Shown in pieces: positions 33,936 through 45,576 of a stretch of DNA of 64,000 nucleotides. The DNA is taken from assembly GCA_031308135.1 (NCBI GenBank), contig JAHLJT010008446.1, positions 161,715,504 to 161,779,503 on the forward strand, given 5' to 3'. The translations under genes were made by a program, and so were the position numbers. Every line of letters begins with the position of its first letter. Within the stretch, counting starts at the first letter, position 1. A model generated the notes under the pieces. It made no database searches. It was not told the origin of the DNA and saw only the letters and a list, made by a program, of their open reading frames with translations. The stretch is from Acheta domesticus (taxonomy: Eukaryota; Arthropoda; Insecta; Orthoptera; Gryllidae).

Positions 33936-34204
33936 ATTGTAAAAGACTTGCCGGGCAAGTCAGAAACTCATCAAGACAGAAGAACGACCTTACTGCATGC
34001 GTGTAATAATTTGTAATTGCAAAATTTAAGATCCAACACCAAATATTGCAATTAATTGTAGTAGTATTAGTCAAAGAGATTTTTCTTGTTTTGGAAGAAA
34101 CAAGTGAGCTCCCCTTAGGAACCACAATGGAAAAATTCACTTGAAATTTCATTCAGTAGCGTTAGTTGAACACACCTGAACCCATTTCCCTTGCGAAATC
34201 TACC

Positions 34205-35450
34205 CCAAAAAACTACGTAAAAATAACAGTTTTGAATTAATGAACATTTTGAAATCATTAGTAGTACCCCTAGATCATGAGAAAATTTCTTTTGATGTTA
34301 CAGCAATGTATCCTAGTATACCCCGTTCACTTATATTGGGAGCCTTGGAAGAATGTTACTCTAAATTACCTAATTCTTCGTTTCAACATAAAGAAATTCA
34401 GTCGATTGTTAAATGCATATTGAATAACACTGAATTTACATTTGAGAATGTCATTTACAAACAATGACGGGTACACCCATTGGCGGTGCTTTAATTTCGT
34501 TATTTTCTGACATTGTTATAAGAAAGTTGGAAGCACCCATTTTATCAAAAAGAAATCCTTTCTTTTAAGAAAGATATGTAGATCACATCCTCATTATTTC
34601 ACGTAAGGATAAAATTGCACAAGTTCTGATTGTAGCTATTATGATCCCGCCTTACAGTTTGCCATAGAGAGGTCTACTGACAAATCCATTAACTTCTTAG
34701 ATCTTACATTAACTTTGCAAGGAAATAAAGTTTCTACTAACTGGTTTCGGAAAAGTTGTTCTTCTGGGTGAACTTTAAATTATTTTTTCTGTTTTTCTCA
34801 TGCAACAGAAGGTCGCTATTTTCTGTTATGGTTGTCAGAGCTATTTGTGTTTCTGACTCTTGTAATCACGTATCTAATTTGAATATAGTAATTAGAGAAA
34901 TTCTTATTGAAAATAATTATCCCTTAGCTTTCATTAATAAATTCCTAAACAAGAGATTGGCTATAATTAATCAAAGAAAATGGGAATGAACAATTGGTTA
35001 ATGAACGATTGGTTAATGTTTTGAATGTTGAAAATCAGATATTTCTTTTTCAAATATTGCAAAGAATGCACTAAATTAAACATTGATATTAAAACTAGGA
35101 AAATTCCAATTAATAGAAAAAACTTCCTCTTTTTGCCGAAGAAAATGTTTACTCTGTTCGCTGCCTAGACTGTCCGTTGCGGCGTATACTAGGCCAAACC
35201 AAAAGACTCCATGAAGAGGATGAAAGAACCAAAAGAACGTTAAAGCTCCCACTGAAAAATTAAATTCTATTTCCTTCCACAAGCCCATTAACTCGCATAA
35301 TTATCATTTTCAAAGACATTCCATCTTAGATATTAAATCAAGAAAATACCTTCGTTTGATTTCTGAGACCTTAAATATCAAAATTCATCAGATTGTCAAT
35401 AGAAATGTTAAATCCAATATTTTCACTAACGTCTAGGATAATGTTTCGAC
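34205..35450 (+). pseudogene. Penelope-like element reverse transcriptase and GIY-YIG endonuclease
   Basis: NSFELMNILKSLVVPL (about 34220) leads to ISFDVTAMYPSIPRSL (34286), a characteristic Penelope-like RT motif, then CILNNTEFTFENVIYKQ (34411). A one-base loss at 34463 shifts the frame to TGTPIGGALISLFSDIV (34469). The catalytic box reads YVDH (34575-34586) instead of YVDD. INFLDLTLTL follows near 34690, and a degraded GIY-YIG-like segment (VYSVRCLDC, ILGQTKRLHE) near 35148-35210. Members of this group couple a telomerase-related RT to a GIY-YIG nuclease. The altered active site, stops and frameshifts show it is inactive. Confidence 0.75.
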
Positions 35451-37500
35451 CAATATTAAATTACTTTCTAAACAATTATTCAATGGATTTTTTCTGTTCT
35501 TTCTTTAATTGTTTGTTTATTCTTTGCTCTGCATGACTACTTCCCCCTTCCTTCATACCCACTCCCTCTCTAAACGGTTCCTTATCATTTGTTTTTCGAT
35601 GCTGTTGGTTGAGTCTTAAATGGATCGATTAATCTCTTTCATTAACTTTATTTTATTTTATTATTTCTTAATCATTTTAAAATTTAAGTTTGTTTTAATG
35701 CATCTTTTATTTGTTTCAGGTAATACTTGTGCTTTGTACTTACAGATTTAAAAGAATGTATAAGTATTTTATACCATTAGAGTTCTTTATTGCATCATAC
35801 TTCTTATTTTTTCCTTTGATTAATTCTATTTAATTCTTGTAATTTTACAATGTTATTCTAAATTTTATATTTAAAAAACGTTTATAATTATTAAAAATAT
35901 ATATTACAGTACTGTGGTACAAAAGATCCCACGGTATTTTGCATGAGAGTATTTGCATCAAGGGTGCAGTTACGTGGGATGGTGCGCATACAGAAGGTTG
36001 AGAATCCCAAAGAATACACGTTGTTGGGGCAACGAATCATTCAATATAAAGATTCCATGCTGATGGCAGAGCGCCATGCTGTTACGAGTTATCTCGCCCC
36101 AGTGGTCATTAGGTGCTATAAATTTGAAATAGGCTTTGGAAGTCGTGGCCAGGCAGCTAGTTAGAAATACTCACGAAAGCGGCCGGACTGGAAACACCTA
36201 ATTTTTTGGTACGTTCCAATGTTGGTTTTCAGTTCAATCTGGGTTTATTCGTAGAGGATAGGGAGGTCAGCTATGGAGATGGTTAATTCTTTATAATAAT
36301 TAATTAATTATAATTGATTATAATTAATGATTATAACTAATTAATTATAATTAATATAATTATAAATTAATAATATAATATTAATAATAAAAATATAAAA
36401 TAAAAATATATAATATAAATAATATAATAATAAAATATAAATATAAAATATATAATAAATAATATAAAATATAAATATATAATAATAAAAATAATAAAAA
36501 TATAATAAATATAATAAATTAATAATAAATTAATATAATAATAATTAATAATTAATATAATAATATAATTAATTAATATAATTAATAATAAATGATTATA
36601 ATTAATTAATTAATCTTAATTATAAATTGGCCTGGTGTAGAGTCAAAGTTCGAAAGTGTTATTAATATTAAATTATAATTGTGATTTTTGTTTCTTGTGT
36701 TAAATTAATTTGTTTGATTTAATTTAGACAAACTTCGTATTTTCCGAAGGATTTATGTTAGTATAACTTCTTAGCTTGGAAGAAAAATCTTAATAAGTTA
36801 ATTGAAATAGATAGTCGCGCGTAGGATTTCACCCGAAACCTAGCGAGGGTCAGTCGTGACGCGATGTAATTGATATCAAATTACTTCAAAGTATTAGATA
36901 GTCAGAGACATTCCAGGATTAGTTGGCAATTTATTCGGACGGTAAGCAAAAACATAATAGTAGGGATTGAGAAGACATCACATGAACAGGGCTGGACTTG
37001 GAAACCATCTGAGAAGTTAATAGTAAGCTTACGAACATTATTTTAAAAAAACCGTACGGTACATTATGTCGTTCAGGCAAAAGTTCAATTGCTTAATTCA
37101 TGAGATCTCGAAAACGGTGTAAAAGTATAGAAATAAATGTTAAATTTGTTTTAAGAGAAAAGACTGATAATTCATTGTAGTGGCCGTCAGTTTCAAAGTG
37201 AGTTTTTCTTCCTCAGAACTTCCAGTAATCGTGATTTGTATAGAATTACACGTACACACGCAGCAGGTAAGACGAGTAATGGTTGTCAGAACCCTTGATT
37301 GAATTTGAATATAAAATCAACAATGTAATAATACAACAATATTGAAAGAATCAATGAGCAAATTAGGGCAACGATAGAAATAATAGTATTCCTAATATCA
37401 GTAGAAAATAGAAAGTCATCGATAATCACCCATATTAAAGAAAAAAATAATTTGTAATATAAATAATTATTAATGAGAAAGTGAGACTGGTTACAGTAAA
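35451..37500. other. AT-rich region, no gene recognised
   Basis: Sequence 3' of the Penelope-like relic followed by a long AT tract (36290-36620) and unassigned sequence. The 73-codon frame at 35943-36164 resembles nothing known to me. Confidence 0.5.
36290..36622. repeat. AT-only low-complexity tract
   Basis: About 330 bp almost entirely of A and T, built from AATTAATTATAAT and ATAATATAAATAT variants. Confidence 0.9.
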
Positions 37501-37511
37501 CCTAAAGATGC

Positions 37512-37545
37512 GACCAACTGAGACGCGAAACGTCATGGTTTTTGC
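37512..37545 (+). other. second hammerhead-like motif
   Basis: Reads CTAAAGATGCGACCAACTGAGACGCGAAACGTCATGG, shown in overlapping pieces: CTAAAGA, GCGACC, GAGACGC, GAAACGTC. It aligns with the minus-strand motif at 30471-30521 (CTGAAGA, CGACC, GGGTCG, GAAACGTC). Here the core G of CTGA is A, and stem II pairs less well. It may be the terminal region of a Penelope-like or other retroelement. Confidence 0.3.
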
Positions 37546-38289
37546 AAGTTTATTAAACATATTGAAACGAATTATGATAATGCGTTTCCAATCAGAGATG
37601 CAGCGGCCGGCACGGTTGATGCGGCCAACACTGTTTGAATTCAGCAGTAGTGGCGGTCGAGTCGACTGACCCGTTCGGAACGACTCGCGTGGGAGCGCGA
37701 CGAGCGAGAAGGCGCGCGCGGGGCACGAGACAATACAGGCAGTGAGTATACGAACTGGTAAGAAGACGGAAGGGATGAGAGAGAATGAGAACTGAAGAGG
37801 AGACGGAACGGTGCGTGAGCAGGAGTTGTTAATAAAGAAATTAAGGAACTGTGAAGGTATTGTAAAGGCTGAAGGAAAGTGGATCATGCAATAAGTAATA
37901 TGGAACGAGTGTGATGAACAATATTCAAGAGTGAGAACGTATAATCGAAGTGAACCGATGCGTAAGCATAAGAAGTTATGCGAAGTAATAAAGGAACAGT
38001 GGAGGTGTTTTGGAGTGTTGGTGGACAGTGAATCAAGTGATGATTGAGGTGGGGGCTAGCATAGTGAACTATTGTTAACGTTTAATTAAGATTTGCAACA
38101 TCAAAAGCTAGGTGAAGACCCGGGGTCGATCGATAATACGCTACTGTAAGGGTCATGTATTAGCATATCGAAAACATCATGGATATTATACGCAAAAATT
38201 GGGATAATTATCAATGAAATGCATTATTCAGCAGAATATATTTATTTTGTATGATAAAAGATAAAACGTTTTGTGTGCAATCCAACATC
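37546..38289. other. no gene recognised
   Basis: GC-richer patch (37600-37740) then unassigned sequence with short internal similarity between 37800-37860 and 37910-38010 (AATAAAGGAACAGTGGAGGT versus AAATTAAGGAACTGTGAAGG). Confidence 0.5.
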
Positions 38290-39231
38290 ACATTTTTTAA
38301 AGTGGGTTGTGCACTTTTGGTGACAATGTCGGTAACGTGTCTGCTTCTGCTTGGTAGGCAGACGGACAAGTGGTCAAGCTTTCATTTTTCTGTGGAGAAG
38401 CCATGCATTTTGCTCACTCATGTCAAAACAATGCCTTATCAGAGGATAATACCACTTTTTCCGCTAATTGATACTCTGAACAATTATATACTATTCTGAT
38501 TTGCTCGATCCATACCACCCATACATCTATTTTACATTCCAATACATTTGGTTGAGTCGCCTGAATTCTGTTCTTTTCCTTCTGTGAATATCTTGAAACT
38601 CTTAGAAGCGGGTTTACTGATTCTGAGTTTGTGGCAAATATTTTTGTGCCGACATCTTCATACCAAAACAGTCTTCTCTGCAGCAGCAAACTCAAAAGAA
38701 CCTCTGACTCCTTTTTCCATGGACTTCACATCTGTTATTGGACAATTTGGCAAGCGATTGACTCGAATAATTGTCTCGAACAATTGGCGAAGTGATTGCC
38801 TACCTGTACCACATAATCCTTGTTAGTCAAGTTCTATAAATGGAGGAATACTAGCAAATGAATATGAAAACAGAAGTTGAAATTACGGGAAATGTTTCAG
38901 GGACCTGTCGTGCTCTGTCTTCCTTCGACCAACTGTAAACATTTTTCTTTGGCCTTTTATTGGAAGTGGTAAGAAAAATTTCTGACTTAGATGGCATTGC
39001 GCATTTTCTATTGAAGCGGATTCACTATCTTTATCTTTTATTTGAGCTTCTGCTTGTGAACACAGTACCTGGAAGATTCTTATTACTCATATCATCCTAT
39101 TGTCCAGAACCTTCATCAGTGATAACTCCAGTCGAATTTTCTGGAGGAGATATAAAAGTATTAACTTCTCCAGTACCATCGTTCTCTGTTTCCGCTTCCG
39201 ATGCATCTATTATTTCACTCGAAGGCAGCAT
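38290..39231 (-). pseudogene. piggyBac-family transposase, second copy, internally deleted
   Basis: On the minus strand ATG at 39231 begins MLPSSEIIDASEAETEND with GEVNTFISPPENS and DEGSGQDD, the acidic N-terminus typical of piggyBac-derived proteins. After a degraded stretch it joins C-terminal sequence: SQKEKNRIQATQPNV (about 38580), NRCMGGMDRANQN (about 38530, the family's conserved YNKYMGGVDRxDQ) and SISGKSG. The middle, including most of the catalytic domain, is missing. It is too different from the relic at 27590-29697 to be a recent duplicate. Stops and the deletion make it non-functional. Confidence 0.7.
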
Positions 39232-39938
39232 TTTCCGGCGAATCCTGTCAAAAAAATTAAATATTATCCTCCAATTTCGTTACTGATCTTACCGACGTCT
39301 TGATATGCGTATTATCCTACCGACCTACATGTAAGACACCAACTTTATTGAAGTTGTAAAATTAAATTCACAATAACATTTGCGTAATTTTGTTATCAGA
39401 TGTATCATTTATCTTATACATGACATATTAGTCTATATACATACGTAATTTCACTGTAAAGAAATGTAAAAACTTACACTGTCGAAGCTGACGCGCAGAT
39501 GATATCACAATAAATTTATTGCACCAACAATTAAACAAATCGCTCTGCTGCAAACCATACCTAACATCCAACTGGCAATTTCATATCTCTATATTCATAA
39601 ACCAATGTTACTAACATCGTAGGTGAAAAACTGTACTGACTGTGAACTCCACAAAAATAAACCGTCCTGGCATGCGAAATAGCGAAATGTAGGTACAGTG
39701 TGAATTTCATGTTTTCAAGAATGATGTTTAATTAAAATCTTAAAAGGCGCCGCAAGCCAGGCATATGCTGTATCTGAAGTGGGGGATTTATACAAATGGC
39801 AATGCAGGTGCTAAAATTTCTCGTGAGAGAGAGTTGTGAAAAGTTAACGTAAATGCAACTCTGTTTTCCGTGAGGAGTGGAGTCACACCGACTGCTTTTA
39901 TATCTTTTCAAGAAGCAAGTTGAACATTTAAAAGTATT
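39232..39938. other. no gene recognised
   Basis: Unassigned AT-rich sequence between the piggyBac relic and the target duplication of the Jockey-type element. Confidence 0.5.
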
Positions 39939-40096
39939 TCTTTCAGGTGTTTTTTTATTTATTTATTTCTTGTTGGGTTGTACATAGATCAGTTAACACT
40001 CTTTCATATGTATTGATGACTTACTACTAACTTAAACTATACTTAACATAGTTCTACTATTGCCACTACATTGAGGTACGTTCCTCATGAGAGTAC

Positions 40097-42070
40097 CTAC
40101 AGTTCACAATTGTTTGAGAATATTTTTAGGAAGGAATCGAACGGGTATCTATTGTTTATTCTGGTCTGTGTGTTGTTCGTTGAGGCTAAATTGTATTGTT
40201 TGAGTTGATCTATTGAGTTTATGTTAGAGTAGAAGTTATTGGATAGGCGTGCTATTTGATTGGTGATGGAGTTCATGTTTAATTCTCTATAAAGTTGATG
40301 GTTTGAAATGAACCATGGGGCGTTGGTGATTATTCTGAGGAATCTGTTCTGAAATATTTGTATTTTATTTACATTGGATGGTGCAGCATTTGTCCAGATG
40401 AGACAAGCGTATAGCATTATTGGTCTTATTATAGTTTTATACAGCGTTATTGCATTTGTTAGTGAAACTTTGGAGTTTTTAGCTTCTGATTTTGTTAGAT
40501 GATAATTGAGTCTTTTTAAATTATTTTTTCAAATAATTTAGATATAGTTGGGAGGAGACTTATTGCTCTGTAATTCGCTGCAAGGCTATGATTTGTGTTT
40601 GGTTTAGGGATCGGGATTATATTTGATATCTTCCAAGTTCTTGGGAAATAGCCTAGTGTGAATGATGAATTATAGATGTTGTTTATGTGTGCGATTATTG
40701 TTGTGGGCAGGTTTTTTAATATTTGGTTGCTGATTTAGAAGATTTTCTTTTTGGCAAATTTTTTATGAGGTTTTTGACTTCAGTAGGTGAAATGAATTTT
40801 ATTATCTGTGGGACGTCATAGTTTGGTGCTCCATTCGAATCAATTATTGCTTGGTGGTCTGGGTGTACGGGTGTATTATTAGGCTTGAATGTTTGAGCGA
40901 AGTGTTCTGCTAGTGCTTCTGCCTTATCTTGTGGAGCATATTTTTATACTTTGTGTCGTGTTGAGTGGTGGCATGGTTATTTTTTTATTTAGAAGACATT
41001 TTGAGAAGTGCCATAGTGATTTGTTTGAGGTATTTAATTATTCTATTTTGCTGTCAAAGGATTGTTGGGTGTGTATGTTTATTGCCTTTTTTATTATTTC
41101 GTTGAGAAGATTTAGTTCTTTTTTCAGTTGGGGAATTCTATTCTTGCTCCATAGCCTTCTAGTTTTATTGCGTGTGTTGATTATTTCTATTATCTCTTTG
41201 GGTAGTTTTGGTTTTGTCTGTTTGAAAGAATATGTGGGTTTGTTGTCTTGTAAGTGCTTTATTGTGTTTGTTATTATTTCGTTTATCTGCATGACTGATT
41301 TTTCTATTTCTATGGGAGATTTTAATATTTTGAATTGTGGTGTGTTGGCTCTCACTATTTTCCTAAATGTTTCCCAATTTATGTTTTGGGTGTTTAGTTT
41401 CTGAGATGTAGCATGTGGGGGAGGTATAATTTTGGTGGTTATTAAAACTGGAAGATGGTCTGAATCCATCTTTAATACTGGGGTTGAATAATATACTATA
41501 CTTGTATTAGTAATTGCTATGTCTAATATATCTGGGTGCTTGCTGCTGTCGTGTGGGAAATGAGTTGATTCGTATGGTGTGGGAATTGAGTTGGTTCGTA
41601 TGGCGTAAGTATGTTCAAGTCTAGGTCTTTTATTATTTTGAGTAGTTGAGAGCCTGCATTGTTGGAAACTCTGCACCCAAAATTAACATGTTTTGCGTTC
41701 AAATCACCTAGTAGAATCATAGGCGTATTATGTTGAAGAAGGGAATTTATGTTGGTGTTTTTCATTTTAATATGGGGTGGTTTATATGCTGATATTATGG
41801 TTGTGATTCTATTATTTACGGGGATTTTAATAGCAATTGCTTCTAACCCTGGTGTGTGAGGTGTGCTTGATATCATATATGGAATTGATTTTTCAACGAG
41901 TATGAGTACTCCTCCCCCTTTTTAATATTCTTTCTTTTCTTATTACGTTATATCCTGGTATGTTTGTACTGAGGTGCGTTTCAGTGATGCATGCGATTTG
42001 TATTCCTTTATCTTTTAAGAAATATTTTAGTTGTTTTTTTGTTTGATATGTTATTAGCGTTCCAGTTTAG
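40097..42070 (-). pseudogene. Jockey-type ORF2: endonuclease and deleted reverse transcriptase
   Basis: The apurinic-type endonuclease starts near 42070 and shows IQIACITETHL (about 42000-41965), LLGDLNAKHVNFGCR (about 41720-41665) and SDHLPVL (about 41465-41445). A 26-bp tandem duplication (41556-41607) shifts the frame within it. The linker (KLPKEIIEIINTRNKTRR) is open to 41038. RT starts with FPRTWKISNIIPIPKPN and NYRAISLLPTISKLFEKII (about 40600-40540), then jumps to LNYHL and a C-terminal region with FQNRFLRIITNAPWF (about 40345-40305), ending at 40097. The segment with the catalytic Asp boxes is absent, so this copy could not reverse-transcribe. Confidence 0.8.
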
Positions 42071-42921
42071 TAGGATTAATTCTTTATCACACTGTTCTGG
42101 CATTATTGTTATTAAAGTAAGATGTGATTGAATTTTGAATACTGTTTATTGTAGTCGGAATGATACTATTGATTACGTCCATTAAATAATTTGTAATGTT
42201 GTTGACTATAGTGTGCATTATGAGTTTTTGTTGTTATTATTATTGATATTATTTACATTTGGTGTGTGTTTTGATTGTTATGCTGGTTTGTGGTTGGGTT
42301 TTCTTGATATGTGAAATTTGGTATGGTTCGATTAGATCGAAGATTAGGAAATAGCGTTGTGTGGGTATATAGGCGGAAGTGTTGGTTTTTGAATTTTCCT
42401 GGGAAGTAGTAGCTTTAGAGTTGCTTTTGTTGCTGTCTGAAATTTTTTTTGAAATAATTACATTCTGCGGACCGAATGTCCGTACGGTGCGTAACATGTT
42501 AGAATCAAGTTTTTATGTGGACAATTGACCGTGTAATGGTCTTTTGCACAGAATGCACATACAATTTCATTATTACAGTTATTCCTTGTATGGCCAAAGT
42601 CCAGACACCTTAAACATTATATTGGGACATTTGTTTTACGTCTTTTTTCAGTTTTGACACACAGATTACAAATTGCATTAATTTTTAGCACTTCCTCAAC
42701 ACTTTGTTGTCCGTCAAACTCTGCTGCAATAACCGGAATGGGGATATTGTCTTTGTATAATCTTGTGACATTAATCAATGAAGGGTAATTTGGAATGAAA
42801 TCTTCGTATATCTCTTGCTGAGTTACCGACTGATAAATGTTTTTGAAACGGAATTGTCTATTTGTGCTTAATAGATATTTAATAGCCTTTCTAAAGTCCG
42901 TAATGTACTTGAAGGATAACT

Positions 42922-44990
42922 CAGTGGCGTGCATTCAAACCCCAGCAACCCCACCACTGATGGGTAAGCAAGAATGAAAATTTAATGAAATTTGAGAATT
43001 AAAGTTACATTCAACTGTATGTTACATGATCAAAAACTTTTTACCCACTGTACACTCTACTGCGATCTTTGCGGCGGCCCACTGCGCCTGCACTCTCTAA
43101 CCCCAGCTCTGAAATCTTTGCTGGGGACGAGAGGTGCGCGAATTAAGTTCTTAACATCAAAATTCCAGTTTTTAAAAAGGAAAATTTATTCTTGAAGAAT
43201 AGTACACCAAATTTCTTAGAGTAATGACGGCGAACATGAACAGAGTCCCGAAGAACAATGCTGGAGAGAGCTCCTCGGTTTTAGTATATATAGTTTTGAC
43301 CTGTTTACAAGTTATTCGAAAGTATATGAAAGTAACCCAGATTTCTCTGGGAATCTATAAGTGCACACTTGTTTGTCGTGCATAGGAATGCCTTTAGGTC
43401 AGGGGATGTAATTCGCGCGCATCTAATTCAATGGGCCAGCGGCCGGCGGGGTTCGGGGAACAGCCGCGAGCGATACTGACCAAATGTCAGCTAGCTGGGG
43501 ATGGATGACGTATCTCCCCCTCCCACTGCTTCAAGGCCAGGCCTCGCCTGGCCCGCCGTGCTTGCGATCGTGGCTACTCACAAGCCAGTGCTACCACAAT
43601 GCAAAAGTATTTAAAATGGTACGTTTTGTTATTAAAAATTACCGTACCGTTGGTCAAGAAGTTTATAACTTATAAAATGATTATGAGGCATGTATTTCTT
43701 CCCGCTGTAATGAGAGTTTATTAATTGTTCTGAGGAAGGAAGTCCTGACTCACACGTGATCAGATCATTAGAATCCTCGAATTTTTGAATAGCACAGCGT
43801 ACTCTTCTCAGAGAATCAGTGTGTCTCGCAGTGGCGTAGCTTCAGGGGACGCTAAGATGCTGAGCATCCCCACGTCAAATATTAATCAAAGAATCCTAAA
43901 TATTGTATCGATAAACTTACAAGTAGTTCATTGAGAGAAACACATTTGTATTAATGTTAAAAGTGGTTTCCTATGATCGCATTCGGCGCGTTGGCACAAG
44001 CTGGCTTCTGATTGTTTGGATGCTAGAATGGTTCTAGCATCTGCCAAGAGATTGCGAAGGTCAATGACGCATGTGCAGACGATGAGGTTCCCCCCTCCCC
44101 ACCTCACCCCTCTCCCAAAGATTCACGAGTTTCTGACGCTAGCGTACGACTGAGCAGGGCGAGGCGTATGAGCGAGATGTGTATAAGCAAGTTGCTTGTT
44201 TGTGCACGAGAGCGCAGCACACTTGACGCTGCCAATGAAATATTTTTCTTCCTCACTTGAGATTCTCTGCTTGGTCATGGGCACTTAATAGGAGAAATAG
44301 TGTTTGCCTACTAATTCTTAATTAATATCTAAGAAGATGAAATCTTCATAAATATATTAAATATTATTTTGGTCTGAACTGTATAAATTCACAAGTGATC
44401 TCATTGCCAATCGCGCATGAGAATTAAAGCTGAACCATTGCATAATTTGCTTTCAAGAACTCTCCTGACATAAATCTGTTGAAGTATTGCAACATTTGTT
44501 TTGATAACATAGATTTTAGAGAACATTAAACATTATGTTTGTGGTTATTGTTATTTGGCGTTATTGTTGAGCATCCCCAAACGCGCGGGTCACGCTACGC
44601 CACTGGTGTCTCGATTTTCGTGGCACGGCAGTGCGTGACGCAGTGGTAATCCATTGTAGTGTGTGTGTAACGTATTGTTATGTTTACCCGTACTTTCGTG
44701 AGGATTTGCAGGAACTTTGCATATAATAATAAGTGATTTTTCTAATCTAATGGGTATTTAGGAATAATTGTGTAGTAAGTCTTCCAGTGAGTGTATAGTT
44801 GATATTTTGAGGAGACTGTTTTCAACGAGGCAGTTACTCGAAAAGAAGCAGATAATTGAAAAAGGTAGACCAATACCAGCTTTGGCATAATTACAGCAGG
44901 TAGCAAAACAATTGTAGTATGGGAGTGGAGGAGGGAAGCTGCTTGGCCGCTAGCAGCTGGGGTATGCAAAGTAATCACCGCACGCCCCTG
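42922..44990. mobile_element. non-autonomous hAT transposon A
   Basis: Ends CAGTGGCGTGC (42922) and the reverse complement of CAGGGGCGTGC (44990), flanked by an exact 8-bp duplication GGATAACT (42914-42921; 44991-44998), as expected for hAT. It interrupts Jockey ORF1, and removing it with one duplication rejoins the coding sequence. It holds hAT B (43829-44605). Its own ~1.28 kb shows no transposase. Confidence 0.85.
43829..44605. mobile_element. non-autonomous hAT transposon B, nested in A
   Basis: Perfect 12-bp inverted ends CAGTGGCGTAGC and GCTACGCCACTG, flanked by an exact 8-bp duplication GTGTCTCG (43821-43828; 44606-44613). It is 777 bp with no coding sequence. The motif TGAGCATCCCCA occurs near both ends in direct orientation. 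The same terminal sequence begins the hAT at 59991. Confidence 0.88.
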
Positions 44991-45576
44991 GGATAACTTG
45001 TTTATTGTTAACCGTATCTGAGGTGAATTGGGTGGTAATTTGCTTTTTAATCTCTTTGTTGAAATTATTAATGTTCGGAATATCTTTCTCAAATATGGGG
45101 GGTATTTTTATATTCTCGACTTCGTGTATTTCCTCGTCGTCTAAATAGTGAATCTTTTGTCTTGGTCACTATTATTTTCAAGAGGAGCATATCTATTGCT
45201 AACAGGTACATTATATTCACTACCACTTTCTTTTGATGGACTGCCTGGGGGTACTGTCATCGTGGCCTCTTTTTACACTGTTACTGGTCTTATAACTGCC
45301 TGTGATGCTGGCGGGTCGTGGCTTGCTTGGTCGCGAGGCAGGTCGCTGTCCGCGTCGATATGACTGTCCTTACTGGAGCCTTGTGTTGGGTCGATGGCTG
45401 CGGTGCCGTTTCCATGTTCGGGGTTCGTTGCCTGCGGGTTCTGGCTGGATCCATTTATGTGAATGAAGGAGCTGTCTGATGAATCTGCGAGGTCGTGCTA
45501 ATCCCCGTGTTGGTTGTTGCTGTAGGTGACTTCCATTTCGGCTGTGTTGTAGAGGAGCGCCATGGCTCCCGCTATG

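Larger units (their letters stand above)
42500..45563 (-). pseudogene. Jockey-type ORF1 (gag-like), split by a hAT element
   Basis: Starts at ATG 45563 (MALLYNTAEMEVTYSNNQHG), with SNRYAPL near 45175 and IPPIFEKDIPN near 45105, patterns of Jockey ORF1 proteins. It is cut at 44998 by the hAT element and resumes at 42921 (LSFKYITDFRKAIKYL). A CAA-to-TAA change after NVPI (about 42617) precedes a CCHC knuckle CLRCLDFGHTRNNC (about 42610-42570) and a second CAFCAKDHYTVNC (about 42555-42515). Such proteins bind element RNA. A stop near 45485, one near 45270 and a frameshift near 45010 add to the damage. Confidence 0.75.

Noticed and set aside
35943..36164. 73-codon plus-strand frame
   Set aside because: No family resemblance and no supporting context.
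37435..37887. 150-codon minus-strand frame as a host gene
   Set aside because: It begins in low-complexity sequence, has no recognisable domain, and overlaps a patch whose GC content alone would keep frames open.
40889..41404. 171-codon plus-strand hydrophobic frame resembling a membrane protein
   Set aside because: It is the antisense of the Jockey ORF2 linker; its hydrophobicity comes from reading A-rich coding sequence backwards.
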